A DNA stretch of 64,000 nucleotides, from contig JAEZGI010000001.1 of the NCBI GenBank assembly GCA_023416995.1, positions 1 to 64,000 of the forward strand, written 5' to 3'. The stretch is from Bacteroidota bacterium (lineage in GTDB: Bacteria > Bacteroidota > Bacteroidia > Chitinophagales > Chitinophagaceae). Under the pieces are notes generated by a model. That model saw only the letters and a program-made list of their open reading frames with translations, was not told where the DNA came from and did not search any database. Shown in pieces: positions 7,223-16,834 of this stretch. The translations under genes were made by a program, and so were the position numbers. How positions within the stretch are numbered: position 1 is the stretch's first letter; every line of letters starts with the position of its first letter.

Positions 7223-8689
7223 ATGATATTAAAGAAGTCCACACTGTGTTTATCGGCCTGGCTCATCACCGCCGCGATTCAAGCGCAATCGCCGCACCAG
7301 GAAGTGTTTAAAAAAATCAATGCCGAGGTACTCGCTAACTCCCAGGCTTATGAAAACCTCGCGGAATCATCCCGGAAAATCGGGCATAGACTTACCGGTT
7401 CAGCAAACGGCAGCAAAGCCGAACAGTTTGCATTCGATCTGTTTAAATCCTATGGTTTTAATGACGTGAAATTTCAACCTTTCGAAGTAGAGAGCTGGGC
7501 GCGAGGAACAGTTTCCCTGAAACTTACAGGAGCAGATAATATCAGCAGCGAGATAAAATGTGTAGCACTTGCCCATTCACCTGTGAAAGTAGATGAAACG
7601 GCAGAGCTTGTAGACATGGAGAATGGTCTTGAAGCAGACTATCTTGCAAATCCTGAAAAAGCAAAAGGCAAGATCGTATTTGCGTCGCTGTCATTATTAC
7701 CCGGTGCGAAACAAGGATTGGTGAACCTGCACCGTTCTGAAAAAACTGCACTGGCCATTAAATATGGTGCAAAAGGGGTCATACTTTTTAACGGCGTGAA
7801 AGGTGGTGTTTTGCTCACTGGTACAGCTTCGGTTACCGGTAAGCTGAATCCGATTCCCGCTGTTTGTATAAGTTTTGAAGAAGGTATGCGGATAAAAGAG
7901 GCTATGAAGACAAACACCTTCAAGGCTCGTGTTGCAATGACAAACTTCAGTGGAAAGATCAAGGCAAGAAATGTGATTGCGACACTGCCGGGCAAAAAAT
8001 TCCCGAAAGAAAAAATCGTGGTCTGCGGTCATCTCGATAGCTGGGACCTGGCTACAGGAGCTGCTGATAATGGAATCGGTTCGTTTTCGATTATTGATAT
8101 GGCCCGCACTTTTAAAAAATTGAATCTTCAGACTGACCGCACAATAGAATTTGTAATGTTTATGGGTGAGGAGCAGGGTTTGCTTGGTTCTACCGCTTAT
8201 GTGGAGCAGGCTAAAAAGAACAACACCCTGCAACAGGTAGGTTATGTTTTCAATTTTGATATGGCCGGCAACGCTGTTGGTTTTACTGCTGGCGGACGTA
8301 AGGAAGCTGAGACATTTTTTAAAGAAACCGGTGAAGCCATAAGGGCAATTGACACCGCATTCAGCAATCGTAGTGGTGCCGGACGCGCGGGTTTACACAG
8401 CGATCACGAACCATTTATGTTACAGGGTATTCCCACGGCCAGTTCTACTGGTTCTTTGAGTGGCGATATCGGCCGTTGTTATCATGCTGATTGTGATGCA
8501 ATGGATATCATTGAAAAGAAGTGGATGGTTAACCAGGTTCGTTTCAGTACCATGATGATTTACGCAATGGGCAACGCAGCCAGCCTGCCGGCACAACATT
8601 TAAGTGATGAACAAACAAAACAATTTCTGACAGATAATAATCTGAAGGAGGCGTTAACGATAGCGGGAGACTGGAGATGGAAAGACTAG
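7223..8689 (+). CDS. Secreted M28-family zinc aminopeptidase
   Basis: 488 residues. A Sec signal (MILKKSTLCLSAWLITAAIQAQ) is followed by an N-terminal region with a PA-like insert (about 130-240: NPEKAKGKIVFASL, KYGAKGVILFNG). The M28 core contains CGHLDSWDLATGAADNGIG (H270 and the following Asp residues as zinc ligands and catalytic support), FVMFMGEEQGLLGS (catalytic and ligand glutamates) and GLHSDHEPFMLQGIP near 395-410. This is the layout of carboxypeptidase Q/plasma-glutamate-carboxypeptidase-like members. It probably trims peptides in the periplasm. It is separated from the convergent gene at 8769 by a strong bidirectional terminator. Confidence 0.92.
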   Translation: MILKKSTLCLSAWLITAAIQAQSPHQEVFKKINAEVLANSQAYENLAESSRKIGHRLTGSANGSKAEQFAFDLFKSYGFNDVKFQPFEVESWARGTVSLKLTGADNISSEIKCVALAHSPVKVDETAELVDMENGLEADYLANPEKAKGKIVFASLSLLPGAKQGLVNLHRSEKTALAIKYGAKGVILFNGVKGGVLLTGTASVTGKLNPIPAVCISFEEGMRIKEAMKTNTFKARVAMTNFSGKIKARNVIATLPGKKFPKEKIVVCGHLDSWDLATGAADNGIGSFSIIDMARTFKKLNLQTDRTIEFVMFMGEEQGLLGSTAYVEQAKKNNTLQQVGYVFNFDMAGNAVGFTAGGRKEAETFFKETGEAIRAIDTAFSNRSGAGRAGLHSDHEPFMLQGIPTASSTGSLSGDIGRCYHADCDAMDIIEKKWMVNQVRFSTMMIYAMGNAASLPAQHLSDEQTKQFLTDNNLKEALTIAGDWRWKD

Positions 8690-8705
8690 ATCTGCTGCAA
8701 CGATA

Positions 8706-8755
8706 TAATAGAAAAATGGCTGACCAGGTTTAACCGGTCAGCCATTTTTCTATTA
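8706..8755. terminator. Bidirectional rho-independent terminator
   Basis: The arms 8706-8725 and 8736-8755 are perfectly complementary over 20 bases (TAATAGAAAAATGGCTGACC against GGTCAGCCATTTTTCTATTA), enclosing a 10-base loop that itself can pair GGTT with AACC. The A-tract on one side and T-tract on the other make it work in both directions. It lies exactly between the convergent genes ending at 8689 and 8769. Confidence 0.92.
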
Positions 8756-8768
8756 TAAAGAACATGTG

Positions 8769-11700
8769 TTAAAAATCTACACCCATACCAAAATATAGCA
8801 ATGGCTTGCCACGGAAGAAACCATTCATTTCCCAGGCTACATCCAATTTAAGGAAATAACCCAGCAAGGTACTGCGTGCTCCAAATCCATAGCCACCAAC
8901 CAGCGGTCCTACACCACCAGCCTTCAATTTCACTAACACAGTGCCATCATTGTTGGGATAAGTCACCGAAGGACGTTTTATATTACCAACCTCCCCGGCC
9001 CATGCGGATCCAAGATCAATAAACTGCACCAACTGGAAGTTTCTTAAGAATGCATTGTTAATTGGCTTGTTGAACAAGGTAGCGAAAACAGGTAATCTGA
9101 ATTCACTGTTCAGCACCAGGGCATTGTTACCATTGGCAACGTTTTGTCTGAAACCGCGCATGTTTACTGCGAGTGATTGATAAGCGTAGTCATTATCTGT
9201 TGGTCTTGGATCCTGGTTGTATTTAGGGAACATCCATCCATCTATACCACCGAGATAATAAATGATTTTCTGATTGCCCCATGAGAAGTCAGCCGCGGCA
9301 CGACCGGCCCAGATGAAATTGCGGAATATCTGGTGGTAATATCTGCCATCGAAACCAACATTAAATGTAAATCGACCCGGTTTCAGTAAACCTGGTGACG
9401 GTTTATTGATCTGCGCATTTACATCTGCGAAGATCTTATAACGCAATCCATGCCAGATATTAGTTGCCTTCATTAACGTGTTGTCATACACATATTCCAG
9501 GCGTGATACCGCAAATGTTTGTTTGTTCAGGGTTGGTGCCTTCAAGGTACTTGAGTCGAAGTTGGTACCACGCACAACCACTTTGTCGGTACGTATACCC
9601 GCTGATAAACGGAGACTCCGTACGCGATCGAATGGGTAACGAATAACACCCTGGTATAAGTTGCTGAATTGTTTTGCTTCGAACTGTTGTGTGGTTCCAT
9701 TGATGCCTGCTACGCCGCCGATTTCTGTTTTGCGATAATATACCAATGAATAATCAAGGCGATGTTTAAGATAATCAACACGTCCGAACCATTCGCCGCC
9801 TCCATCAAATAATGATTGATTTACCGGCACAAACACACTTCCTCCTCCTGTACCAATGCTTGCACCCGTGCCGAGGCCACTGATCAACGGCAGGCGAATG
9901 GCACCGGTGAAACGAATGTCTTCAAACAAATCAAATACAGAAGCTTTAAGCATGCCATTAAATGCGCCGCCACTTTGAAGTACTACTGGTAATGAGCCGG
10001 TATAAGGTTCGTAACGATTAATAAGAATGTCGTTGTTGAAGGATCCGGAGAAATTGTCCGCTGAAAATTTAAGCTTGTAATCAAACAGCTTTGCCTTACG
10101 CAATACAGCTCCTCCCGCAGGTTCAGTGAGTTCTGGAACAACCTCGGCAGGGCGTGCAGTGTCATTTGCGTCCCTGTCAAATTCCGTTTCGAAGGCATTG
10201 CGGTTTCTTTCGGAAGTGTCGGCAGGCTGGCGTTCTGTTTCAAATGCGCGGCCCCCGGCCATAATCTCTTCTGTGATTGTCCGTTTGCGGTACTCGGTAG
10301 GTTTTGGATTGATGTTCCTCCGTCGCAGCGTGGTCTCATCTACCTTTAACTTGTACAAAAACTTCAGGTTACCCTGCTGGCGTGTTTCACTTACCATGCC
10401 GGCATCACCTGCAGATTTTGTTTCCAGCAATGCGCTCTGGTAGTTGGTTATCGGGAACACGTAAGCTGAGTCGTTTGTCACTGAAAATGAGAACACCGAG
10501 TCGGGTGCATTTTTACCGAACACCTGCAATGTTGAATCCAGCTCACGTGGATCAGGATTGCGCAGCACCTGGTCGCCTACGAGGTATACCGTGTCGAGCC
10601 CTGCACGTCGGGTAGAGAAGAACCCCGCAAACCGGTTTGCAACACCAAAATCGTCACTGATAAAAGTGAAGTGGGTGGTGTTATATTGAACCGGGTAACG
10701 AGCGGTACCATAAGCCATGTTGGTGAGTTGTGAGATCTGGCGGAACTCACTACGGTTCCAGTTGTCAACAAGGAAGATATTGTACCTGTTGGTAGGAACC
10801 GCTGTATCTCCCCCGCGAATATTTCCGTTCGGACGGTTAGATGAAAACAGTATGCCTGTCCGGCTGGGGAAAGCAACAAAAGATGGATCCAGATCCGCGT
10901 AGGAATCATTTGTGATCTGATCAATGGTTCCTTTGTCAATCTTATATATGAATATGTCTGACTGGCCCTTGCGCACCGCACTCATCAATAATGTATTATT
11001 GTCGAGCATGTACTTCATATCCTGCACCTGTTCAAAATCGGGTATCACCTGGTTTTTAACAGGACGGTAGTTGCGGACCACATCATAGGTGAACAAGCGG
11101 ATTTTTCCTTCCGACCAATATATCACAGAAAGCAACTGACCTTTCGGATCCCAGGCCATGAGCGGATAGTTGGGATTTACCTTGTTATCGTTCACGCGCA
11201 CACCCGTTCTCAACAGTACCTTACGATCGACACCGTTTACGTGAAGTACTACACAGTATTGTCCTTTGATGTATTCAACAACAGCATAAGTATTACTTCT
11301 TGGCAATGGCTGGGGCGTGAAGCGGATATAATCACGGTTTTTGGTGACCTCCTCCACGATCGATACAGTGCCTTTTGGAATATCGCGACGACCGCGGATA
11401 TCAGTATAATATTTCTCCTCGGTCTCTACCATGAAATCCTGCACCAGTGCCTTGAATTTTTTCTTGGCGATGCGATTAGAGGCGCTGTTCAGATTCCGGT
11501 AAACACGCGCGAGATATAGAAAATAGGTAACGTTTTCCTTTTTGTATTTTTCCGCTATATAATTCCAGAAAGCATGACCTGCCAGATTGGGTTTATCGTA
11601 TGCAAACTGGTAGAAGTTTTTATAACTGCCGGACAATAAAGCCGATTTCAGTTGATCGTCTAGTGCGGGTGACCAGTCTTCCGCAGCATATTCAACGTAG

Positions 11701-12245
11701 CCATCAACCAGCCATTTGGGTAAATCCAGCAGGGCCTGGTTAGTGGCAAATTCACCAAGATCATCGCCAAAAAGAATATTATCAACCAAAACCCTCGCTA
11801 TGCCCTGGCGCACCTGGCGACGAAGATCAGAATGATCGCCATTGAAATAAACGATCATTTTGTTGTTGACCAGTTTGGTAATACCACCGGTGGTTTGCCA
11901 ATCGAGGTTGAGACCAATATTGGACTGCTCGAGTTCATTAAAATGATTGTAGATTACGATATTGGTACGGCGTTGGAGACCATATTCAACAAATTGTTCT
12001 ATTTGGGGAAGTTCAGTTTCTGCGATTTGCGTAACGTAGTTGGCAATTGTTTGACCATTTTCATAGAAGTAAGTATTGAAATTTTCAGTCTGGTAATATT
12101 GCCATTTAAACTTTCGGAATTGGACCCGGTTTTTGCCGAATTCAACGGTGTTTACCTGGGCGAGTGAATCAAATTTGAAACATAGGACGGCTAAAGCAAA
12201 AACAAATAAATTCTTCCCCTTTCCCATAAACTGTTGAAATTGCAT
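8769..12245 (-). CDS. TolB-like propeller and outer-membrane barrel protein with degenerate peptidase-MA domain
   Basis: About 1,158 residues from ATG 12245 (a TTG two codons earlier is less likely). A signal peptide (GKGKNLFVFALAVLCFKFDSLAQ) leads into a peptidase-MA-like region (about 40-290: NIVIYNHFNELEQSN, then LPKWLVDGYVEYAAEDW). The HExxH that should precede it is replaced by RQGIARVLV, so zinc catalysis is unlikely. Residues about 300-560 read as a TolB/PD40 beta-propeller (YPLMAWDPKGQLLSVIYW, DPSFVAFPSRTGILFSSNRPNG). A charged low-complexity linker (about 640-720) connects to a C-terminal barrel ending VAWEMNGFFRGKPLLYFGMGVDF. Such proteins are widespread in Bacteroidota without assigned function. 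It is probably an outer-membrane protein with a periplasmic scaffold. Confidence 0.8.
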   Translation of the reverse strand: MQFQQFMGKGKNLFVFALAVLCFKFDSLAQVNTVEFGKNRVQFRKFKWQYYQTENFNTYFYENGQTIANYVTQIAETELPQIEQFVEYGLQRRTNIVIYNHFNELEQSNIGLNLDWQTTGGITKLVNNKMIVYFNGDHSDLRRQVRQGIARVLVDNILFGDDLGEFATNQALLDLPKWLVDGYVEYAAEDWSPALDDQLKSALLSGSYKNFYQFAYDKPNLAGHAFWNYIAEKYKKENVTYFLYLARVYRNLNSASNRIAKKKFKALVQDFMVETEEKYYTDIRGRRDIPKGTVSIVEEVTKNRDYIRFTPQPLPRSNTYAVVEYIKGQYCVVLHVNGVDRKVLLRTGVRVNDNKVNPNYPLMAWDPKGQLLSVIYWSEGKIRLFTYDVVRNYRPVKNQVIPDFEQVQDMKYMLDNNTLLMSAVRKGQSDIFIYKIDKGTIDQITNDSYADLDPSFVAFPSRTGILFSSNRPNGNIRGGDTAVPTNRYNIFLVDNWNRSEFRQISQLTNMAYGTARYPVQYNTTHFTFISDDFGVANRFAGFFSTRRAGLDTVYLVGDQVLRNPDPRELDSTLQVFGKNAPDSVFSFSVTNDSAYVFPITNYQSALLETKSAGDAGMVSETRQQGNLKFLYKLKVDETTLRRRNINPKPTEYRKRTITEEIMAGGRAFETERQPADTSERNRNAFETEFDRDANDTARPAEVVPELTEPAGGAVLRKAKLFDYKLKFSADNFSGSFNNDILINRYEPYTGSLPVVLQSGGAFNGMLKASVFDLFEDIRFTGAIRLPLISGLGTGASIGTGGGSVFVPVNQSLFDGGGEWFGRVDYLKHRLDYSLVYYRKTEIGGVAGINGTTQQFEAKQFSNLYQGVIRYPFDRVRSLRLSAGIRTDKVVVRGTNFDSSTLKAPTLNKQTFAVSRLEYVYDNTLMKATNIWHGLRYKIFADVNAQINKPSPGLLKPGRFTFNVGFDGRYYHQIFRNFIWAGRAAADFSWGNQKIIYYLGGIDGWMFPKYNQDPRPTDNDYAYQSLAVNMRGFRQNVANGNNALVLNSEFRLPVFATLFNKPINNAFLRNFQLVQFIDLGSAWAGEVGNIKRPSVTYPNNDGTVLVKLKAGGVGPLVGGYGFGARSTLLGYFLKLDVAWEMNGFFRGKPLLYFGMGVDF

Positions 12246-12328
12246 ATCCAATCTTTAAATGTTTTTAAAGTTATAACAATCCGGACGTCCGGTAAAATCT
12301 GAAATTTAGGTCAAAATAGGATACGAAT

Positions 12329-12967
12329 ATGCTGAGAGTGAAGCGCTTTACGTTCAATCCCGTACAGGAAAATACATACGTAGTTTACAGCGATAAGGGC
12401 GAGTGCGCCATTATTGATCCGGGCTGTTATTTTCCCGCCGAACGCAGTGAGTTGAAGGCGTTTATAGACGAAGACGGACTCATTCCTAAATATTTGTTAA
12501 ACACCCATTGTCACCTTGATCATGTATTTGGTAATAAATGGGTTAACGAAACCTGGGGGCTCGAATTGTTTACCCATCCGGGCGAAAAGATCGTACTCGA
12601 CTTCGCACCTGCTTCAGGAAAAGCCTGGGGATTGCCGTTTGAGAATTACACTGGTCCGCTGCATCCCCTGGTAGCCGGCGACGAAGTTGAGCTGGGTGAC
12701 GACCGGTTGAAGGTGCTTTTTATGCCCGGCCATTCGCCGGCACATATCGGATTTTACAACCAGGAAGGAAGCTTTATTATAAGTGGTGATGTTTTATTCC
12801 GGTTAAGCATCGGTCGCACAGATTTGCCCGGAGGCGATTATGACCAGTTGATCACAAGTATCCGTGAGCAGTTGCTGACTTTGCCTGATGATACGATTGT
12901 TTATAGCGGGCATGGTGACGACACAACGGTGGGTGCAGAAAGAAAAGAGAACCCTTTTCTGAAATGA
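12329..12967 (+). CDS. MBL-fold metallo-hydrolase (glyoxalase II-like)
   Basis: 212 residues from ATG 12329. The metallo-beta-lactamase metal motif is present as THCHLDHVFGN (H-x-H-x-D-H), with further ligands at MPGHSPAHIGFY (His), ISGDVLFRLSIGRTDLPGGD (Asp) and YSGHGDDTTVG (His). This pattern and length match the small hydroxyacylglutathione-hydrolase-like proteins found in nearly all Bacteroidota. It probably hydrolyses a thioester in the cytoplasm; no signal peptide is visible. It is divergent from the TolB-like gene, with 83 bases between the two starts. Confidence 0.92.
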   Translation: MLRVKRFTFNPVQENTYVVYSDKGECAIIDPGCYFPAERSELKAFIDEDGLIPKYLLNTHCHLDHVFGNKWVNETWGLELFTHPGEKIVLDFAPASGKAWGLPFENYTGPLHPLVAGDEVELGDDRLKVLFMPGHSPAHIGFYNQEGSFIISGDVLFRLSIGRTDLPGGDYDQLITSIREQLLTLPDDTIVYSGHGDDTTVGAERKENPFLK

Positions 12968-13083
12968 CGCATCTGCTTATCTGCCTGACACACTTCTTTT
13001 GCAGTTTGAGTAAGAAAATTGACAGTTCGATAAGCCTTTTCGCCATTTCGATCAATCCACGATGATCTTCGTAGATAATGCGC

Positions 13084-13091
13084 TATTTTTG
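13084..13091 (+). promoter_or_regulatory. Bacteroidota -7 promoter element for the S41 gene
   Basis: TATTTTTG matches the Bacteroidota -7 consensus TAnnTTTG and ends 4 bases before the ATG at 13096. If used, transcription would begin at or next to the start codon, giving a leaderless or near-leaderless mRNA. Confidence 0.55.
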
Positions 13092-13095
13092 AAGC

Positions 13096-14157
13096 ATGGC
13101 TAAGATATTGTTTATCCTCGGTTTTTGCATCACCTCGATTCCAACAACCGGCTTTGCTCAACTTACGGATGCCGACCGAAAGGAAGTAATCTCCATTTTC
13201 TCGGAGAAATTAAACGATAAGTATGTGTTCCCGGAGATAGCTGTGCAGGTGAGCAGGCAATTAAAGAAAAATCTGGAGGCCGGTATTTATGATACGATAA
13301 CTTCTAAGTCTGTTTATGCGCAGATTCTAACGCGCGATATAAGAACCATCTCAAATGATCTGCATCTTAAAATAACTCATGACGAGAAAGTTATTAAAAA
13401 GCCTGATTCCGCGATAACTCCTCCAGTGGACACCTTCAAGTCTGCCGCGGTATTTTTCCCTTTTGAAAAACTGGTACGCGAAAACAACTTCGGGATCAAG
13501 AGTAAAACTATTCTTGAAGGGAATATCGGCTATATTGAAATTCCATTGTTTGGGCCAATTGACTTCTGTGCGGATACAATCGTTGCTGCTATGCAGTTTG
13601 TTGCAGAAACAGATGCATTGATATTTGATTTACGTAGTTGCAGGGGAGCCCTTGATGAGCATACCGTGCTTTTCTTTCTTAGCTACTTTTTTAAGGAACC
13701 GGTGCACTTATCCGATTTTTTGATACAGGAAGAGCAATCTGTAAGACAGAACTGGACCTATGCCTGGGTACCTGGTAAACGTTATATTGATAAAGCCGTG
13801 TATGTGCTGACCAGCAACAGAACCTATTCGGGCGGTGAAGCATTCGCCTATGATCTTCAACAATTTAAAAAAGCAATGGTGGTAGGTGATACAACCAGGG
13901 GAGGTGCGCATCCAACAGAATTTGTACGCCTGAATCAAAGTTTTGCCTGCGGTATTCCTTATGCACGGCCAGTGAATATGGTTTCAAAAACCAATTGGGA
14001 GCATGTAGGGGTTAAACCGGATATCAACATTCATCCTGACCGGGTCATAACCGAAGCTCATGTCACAGCCGTGCGATCGTTGTTGGCAAAGGTTTCAGAG
14101 AGTGCTGACCGGTTAAAACTTGAGAAACTTCTAACCAGGCTGGAAACGGCCAGGTAG
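13096..14157 (+). CDS. Secreted S41-family peptidase (IRBP/tail-specific protease-like)
   Basis: 353 residues. Signal peptide MAKILFILGFCITSIPTTGFAQ. An N-terminal helical IRBP-type domain (about 22-110: EVISIFSEKLNDKYVFPEIA, then TRDIRTISNDLHLKITHDE) precedes the S41 core. The nucleophile region is YVLTSNRTYSGGEAFAYDLQQ (Ser in YSGGE, about residue 240), followed by VVGDTTRGGAHP, as in C-terminal processing peptidases lacking a PDZ domain. It probably acts in the periplasm. It is followed by apbE on the same strand after 45 bases; each has its own -7-like element, so they need not be one operon. Confidence 0.87.
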   Translation: MAKILFILGFCITSIPTTGFAQLTDADRKEVISIFSEKLNDKYVFPEIAVQVSRQLKKNLEAGIYDTITSKSVYAQILTRDIRTISNDLHLKITHDEKVIKKPDSAITPPVDTFKSAAVFFPFEKLVRENNFGIKSKTILEGNIGYIEIPLFGPIDFCADTIVAAMQFVAETDALIFDLRSCRGALDEHTVLFFLSYFFKEPVHLSDFLIQEEQSVRQNWTYAWVPGKRYIDKAVYVLTSNRTYSGGEAFAYDLQQFKKAMVVGDTTRGGAHPTEFVRLNQSFACGIPYARPVNMVSKTNWEHVGVKPDINIHPDRVITEAHVTAVRSLLAKVSESADRLKLEKLLTRLETAR

Positions 14158-14191
14158 CTGTCAGGCAACTTGGTAAGTTAAGCTTCATGGC

Positions 14192-14199
14192 TACATTTG
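14192..14199 (+). promoter_or_regulatory. Bacteroidota -7 promoter element for apbE
   Basis: TACATTTG matches TAnnTTTG and ends 3 bases before the ATG at 14203, so the transcript would be essentially leaderless. It also argues against the TTG at 14197 as start, because that codon lies inside the element. Confidence 0.55.
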
Positions 14200-14202
14200 C
14201 AG

Positions 14203-15204
14203 ATGCGGTTTTTAGTTCTGTTACTATCGTTACACTGCTTTGCTGATTCTTCTGCCCAAACGCTACGGAAGCGCACCCTACTATTGATGGGTGCCCGTTT
14301 TGATATCACGATCGTTGCTAAGGATTCACTCACGGCAGAACAACATATAGACACCTGTATAGCGGAGATCAAAAGGATCGAATATCTTATATCTGATTGG
14401 ATCGATACAACGCAAATCGGACGTGTTAATAAAAATGCCGGCATACAACCTGTATGGGTAACCGAAGAAGTTATACGACTTGCCTTGCGTGCAAAATGGT
14501 TATCAGAAATTACCAACGGGGCTTTTGATATCAGCTTTGCAGCTATGGAAAAAATCTGGTTTTTTGATGGAAGCATGACAGAGATGCCATCTAAACAAGC
14601 GGTGGTTTCTGCCCGGGAAAAGGTCGGTTATCAAAATATAATTATTGATACCGCCAGGTCCACTATCTTTCTAAAACAACCGGGTATGAAGATCGGGTTT
14701 GGTGCATTGGGTGAAGGTTATGCGGCTGACCGTTGCAAAGAGATCATGATGCAAAAAGGGGTTGTAGCAGGCATCGTAAACGGGTCGGGCGATATGAATA
14801 CCTGGGGTACTCAGCCGGATGGATCTCCCTGGAACATTGGAATCACCAGTCCATTTCAGCGGAATAAACTTTATGCTGTTGTGCCGCTGAAAGAAGGCGC
14901 TGTGGTTACTTCAGGCAGTTACGAAAAATATGCTGAGTTCAATGGTAAACGTTATTCGCATATCATCAATCCTGCAACGGGTTATCCGGCTACGGGGCTT
15001 ACGAGTGTAACTGTGTTCGGGCCATCGGCAGAACTGGCCAATGGATTCAGTACTTCGATGATGGTGCTTGGACGAAGGAAGGGGATGAGATTATTGAAAC
15101 GGTTTCCTGCATACAGTTGTATCATGATCACCGATAAAAGAAAGTTTTATTACTCAAATAATCTTGATCTTTCGCGTTATAAAAAAATTGTTGCAACAAA
15201 CTAA
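14203..15204 (+). CDS. apbE: FAD:protein FMN transferase ApbE, exported
   Basis: About 333 residues. N-terminal export signal (MRFLVLLLSLHCFADSSAQ), then the ApbE fold: LLLMGARFDITIVA (strand 1), INGAFDISFAAMEKIW-type region (here TNGAFDISF), KIGFGALGEGYAADRCKEIM (Gly-rich FAD-binding segment), GIVNGSGDMNTWG and the SHIINPATGYPATG signature with the metal-binding Asp/Thr region. The family transfers FMN from FAD to Thr or Ser of exported target proteins. A plausible target is the DUF2271 protein encoded at 19973, next to a PepSY/flavin reductase. The gene is convergent with the ATPase gene. It looks complete. Confidence 0.94.
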   Translation: MRFLVLLLSLHCFADSSAQTLRKRTLLLMGARFDITIVAKDSLTAEQHIDTCIAEIKRIEYLISDWIDTTQIGRVNKNAGIQPVWVTEEVIRLALRAKWLSEITNGAFDISFAAMEKIWFFDGSMTEMPSKQAVVSAREKVGYQNIIIDTARSTIFLKQPGMKIGFGALGEGYAADRCKEIMMQKGVVAGIVNGSGDMNTWGTQPDGSPWNIGITSPFQRNKLYAVVPLKEGAVVTSGSYEKYAEFNGKRYSHIINPATGYPATGLTSVTVFGPSAELANGFSTSMMVLGRRKGMRLLKRFPAYSCIMITDKRKFYYSNNLDLSRYKKIVATN

Positions 15205-15345
15205 ACCACTTGAATCGCCTGTGTCTGAAGCAGTCAATTCCCGTGCTGAGCAGCTCATGCCATGTGTCAGAACAGGCGGTCAGCATTCTTATACAGGTTT
15301 AATCACTCAGTCTATATAATCGTTAGTGAATTAGAAGGCGAAAGG

Positions 15346-15369
15346 CTTACAGTATCTGGTGACTGTAAG
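15346..15369. other. Weak intergenic hairpin between apbE and ATPase gene
   Basis: CTTACAGT at 15346-15353 pairs with ACTGTAAG at 15362-15369 across an 8-base loop. It lies between two convergent genes, where a terminator is expected, but no T-tract follows on either strand, so terminator function is doubtful. I see nothing else in 15205-15396. Confidence 0.3.
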
Positions 15370-15396
15370 ATCCGGAAAAGTGATCTGTTTGAATCT

Positions 15397-16833
15397 TTAC
15401 TTGAATAAAGTTCCCACTGTTATTTGGCTTTGCACTAAACGTTTTGAATATTCATTTTTTGTTACACCATATGTGGTGATCATTGTGAAGTGAAGGGTTT
15501 TTTTAGTTTTTGTTCTTTCCTGAAACACAGCTAATTTTTGTTCAAGTTCTTTTGCATAGCTTTTGTTGATGGAAAATTGATTCGTAGAAAACTTCATTTC
15601 ACAAATGTTGATTATTTCATCCTTTCGATCAACCAATAAGTCGATCTGTGCTCCCGGCTCTTTAGATCCTTTGGTAGGTACAAACCGCCATACGGAAGCC
15701 TCTGCATAAGAGAGTGGGCCCAGCGCCAGCTTGATTTGTTCAATGTGTTTAAAACAAAGTGCTTCGAAAGCGTAACCACTCCAGCTTCTATACGACGGGC
15801 TGTCACTTAACGACATCCAGGTTCCGCTACCGGTTGCTCTTCTTTTATCAATGAATTTCAAATAAAATAGGGAATATTCATCCGTGAGTTTGAAAAGTGC
15901 GTCGTTGGCTGTTTTTGCAAACGGTATGTATGATGTGATAAACCCGGACTCTTCCAGTTCAGATAAGACTTTCGTTATCGTGCCCCCTGTCGAAATCCTG
16001 GTAGCCTTTATGATTTCATTACGGGAAAATCCTTTGGACACTTTTGATAATGCTCTGATTACCGCTTCATGGTGCGTTGAATTGTCAAATAAGGCGCTAT
16101 ACAAGTTGTGGAATTCGCGTTTCATCGGGGCTTGACTTCCAAAAAACAGACGATCAATTGCCTGCGCAGCGCTTTCCCCCTTTCCAATTAATTTTAAGTA
16201 GTAAGGGATGCCTCCAAGTGCCATGTAGATCTGAAGCAACTGGTAGTTGTTCAATTTTATATCACGGCTTGCCAAATAAGCTGCCGTCTCTTTCAAAGTA
16301 AACGGTAATAGTCTCAAATGCAGCGTCACCCTATTATGCAGGCCGCCTTTGTTGTTCAACACATTGTTTAACATCCATGATGCCGCTGAGCCACAAATTA
16401 CAACAGTTAAATTGAAATGTTTTGAGGCCCAGCTATTCCAGAAATGGTCGAAGGCACGTAGGAAGTTAGACTTCTGTGTGTGTATCCATGGAAATTCATC
16501 AAAAAACACAACAACTCTTTGCGACGTAATCTTTGGTTCTAAAAAACTTCTGAGTGTTTGAAAGGCTGCTACCCAATTCGGGGGAATGGCCAAATCAACA
16601 GGGCTCTTCATCCATTCCTTTAGCGCAAAACTAAAGTTTAGCAATTGTTCCTTCATCGAAGCACCATTTAATCCAGAGTATTCGAAAGAGAGATGAGCGC
16701 TAAAGATTGTGCGGACCAGAAACGTTTTCCCAACTCGTCGACGTCCATAAACCGCGATAAGTTCGGCGCTTTTAGAATGTAACGCCTCGTTCAGCCGTCT
16801 TATTTCTGCTTCCCGCCCGACCAGTTGTTCCAT
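15397..16833 (-). CDS. AAA/STAND-like ATPase with C-terminal PD-(D/E)xK-like region (DUF234 type)
   Basis: 478 residues from ATG 16833. Walker A is GRRRVGKT (30-37) and Walker B is VVVFFDE (107-113), followed by FPW, the pattern of the archaeal-type ATPase family. A winged-helix region follows (about 255-320: VIRALSKVSKGFSRNEIIKA, then VLSELEESGFITSY). The C-terminal DUF234 region contains GAQIDLLVDR and ICEMKFS; D398, E412 and K414 give a PD-(D/E)xK nuclease-like D...ExK set. Family members are numerous in archaea and Bacteroidota; function is unsettled, with mobile or defence roles suspected. The leader contains a 20-base palindrome and about three repeat-borne hairpins. The neighbours, alkA and apbE, are unrelated. 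Confidence 0.88.
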   Translation of the reverse strand: MEQLVGREAEIRRLNEALHSKSAELIAVYGRRRVGKTFLVRTIFSAHLSFEYSGLNGASMKEQLLNFSFALKEWMKSPVDLAIPPNWVAAFQTLRSFLEPKITSQRVVVFFDEFPWIHTQKSNFLRAFDHFWNSWASKHFNLTVVICGSAASWMLNNVLNNKGGLHNRVTLHLRLLPFTLKETAAYLASRDIKLNNYQLLQIYMALGGIPYYLKLIGKGESAAQAIDRLFFGSQAPMKREFHNLYSALFDNSTHHEAVIRALSKVSKGFSRNEIIKATRISTGGTITKVLSELEESGFITSYIPFAKTANDALFKLTDEYSLFYLKFIDKRRATGSGTWMSLSDSPSYRSWSGYAFEALCFKHIEQIKLALGPLSYAEASVWRFVPTKGSKEPGAQIDLLVDRKDEIINICEMKFSTNQFSINKSYAKELEQKLAVFQERTKTKKTLHFTMITTYGVTKNEYSKRLVQSQITVGTLFK

Positions 16834-16834
16834 A

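Noticed and set aside
15205..15396. A strong terminator between apbE and the ATPase gene.
   Set aside because: The only stem here (15346-15369) has no T-tract on either strand, so I listed it only as a weak hairpin.
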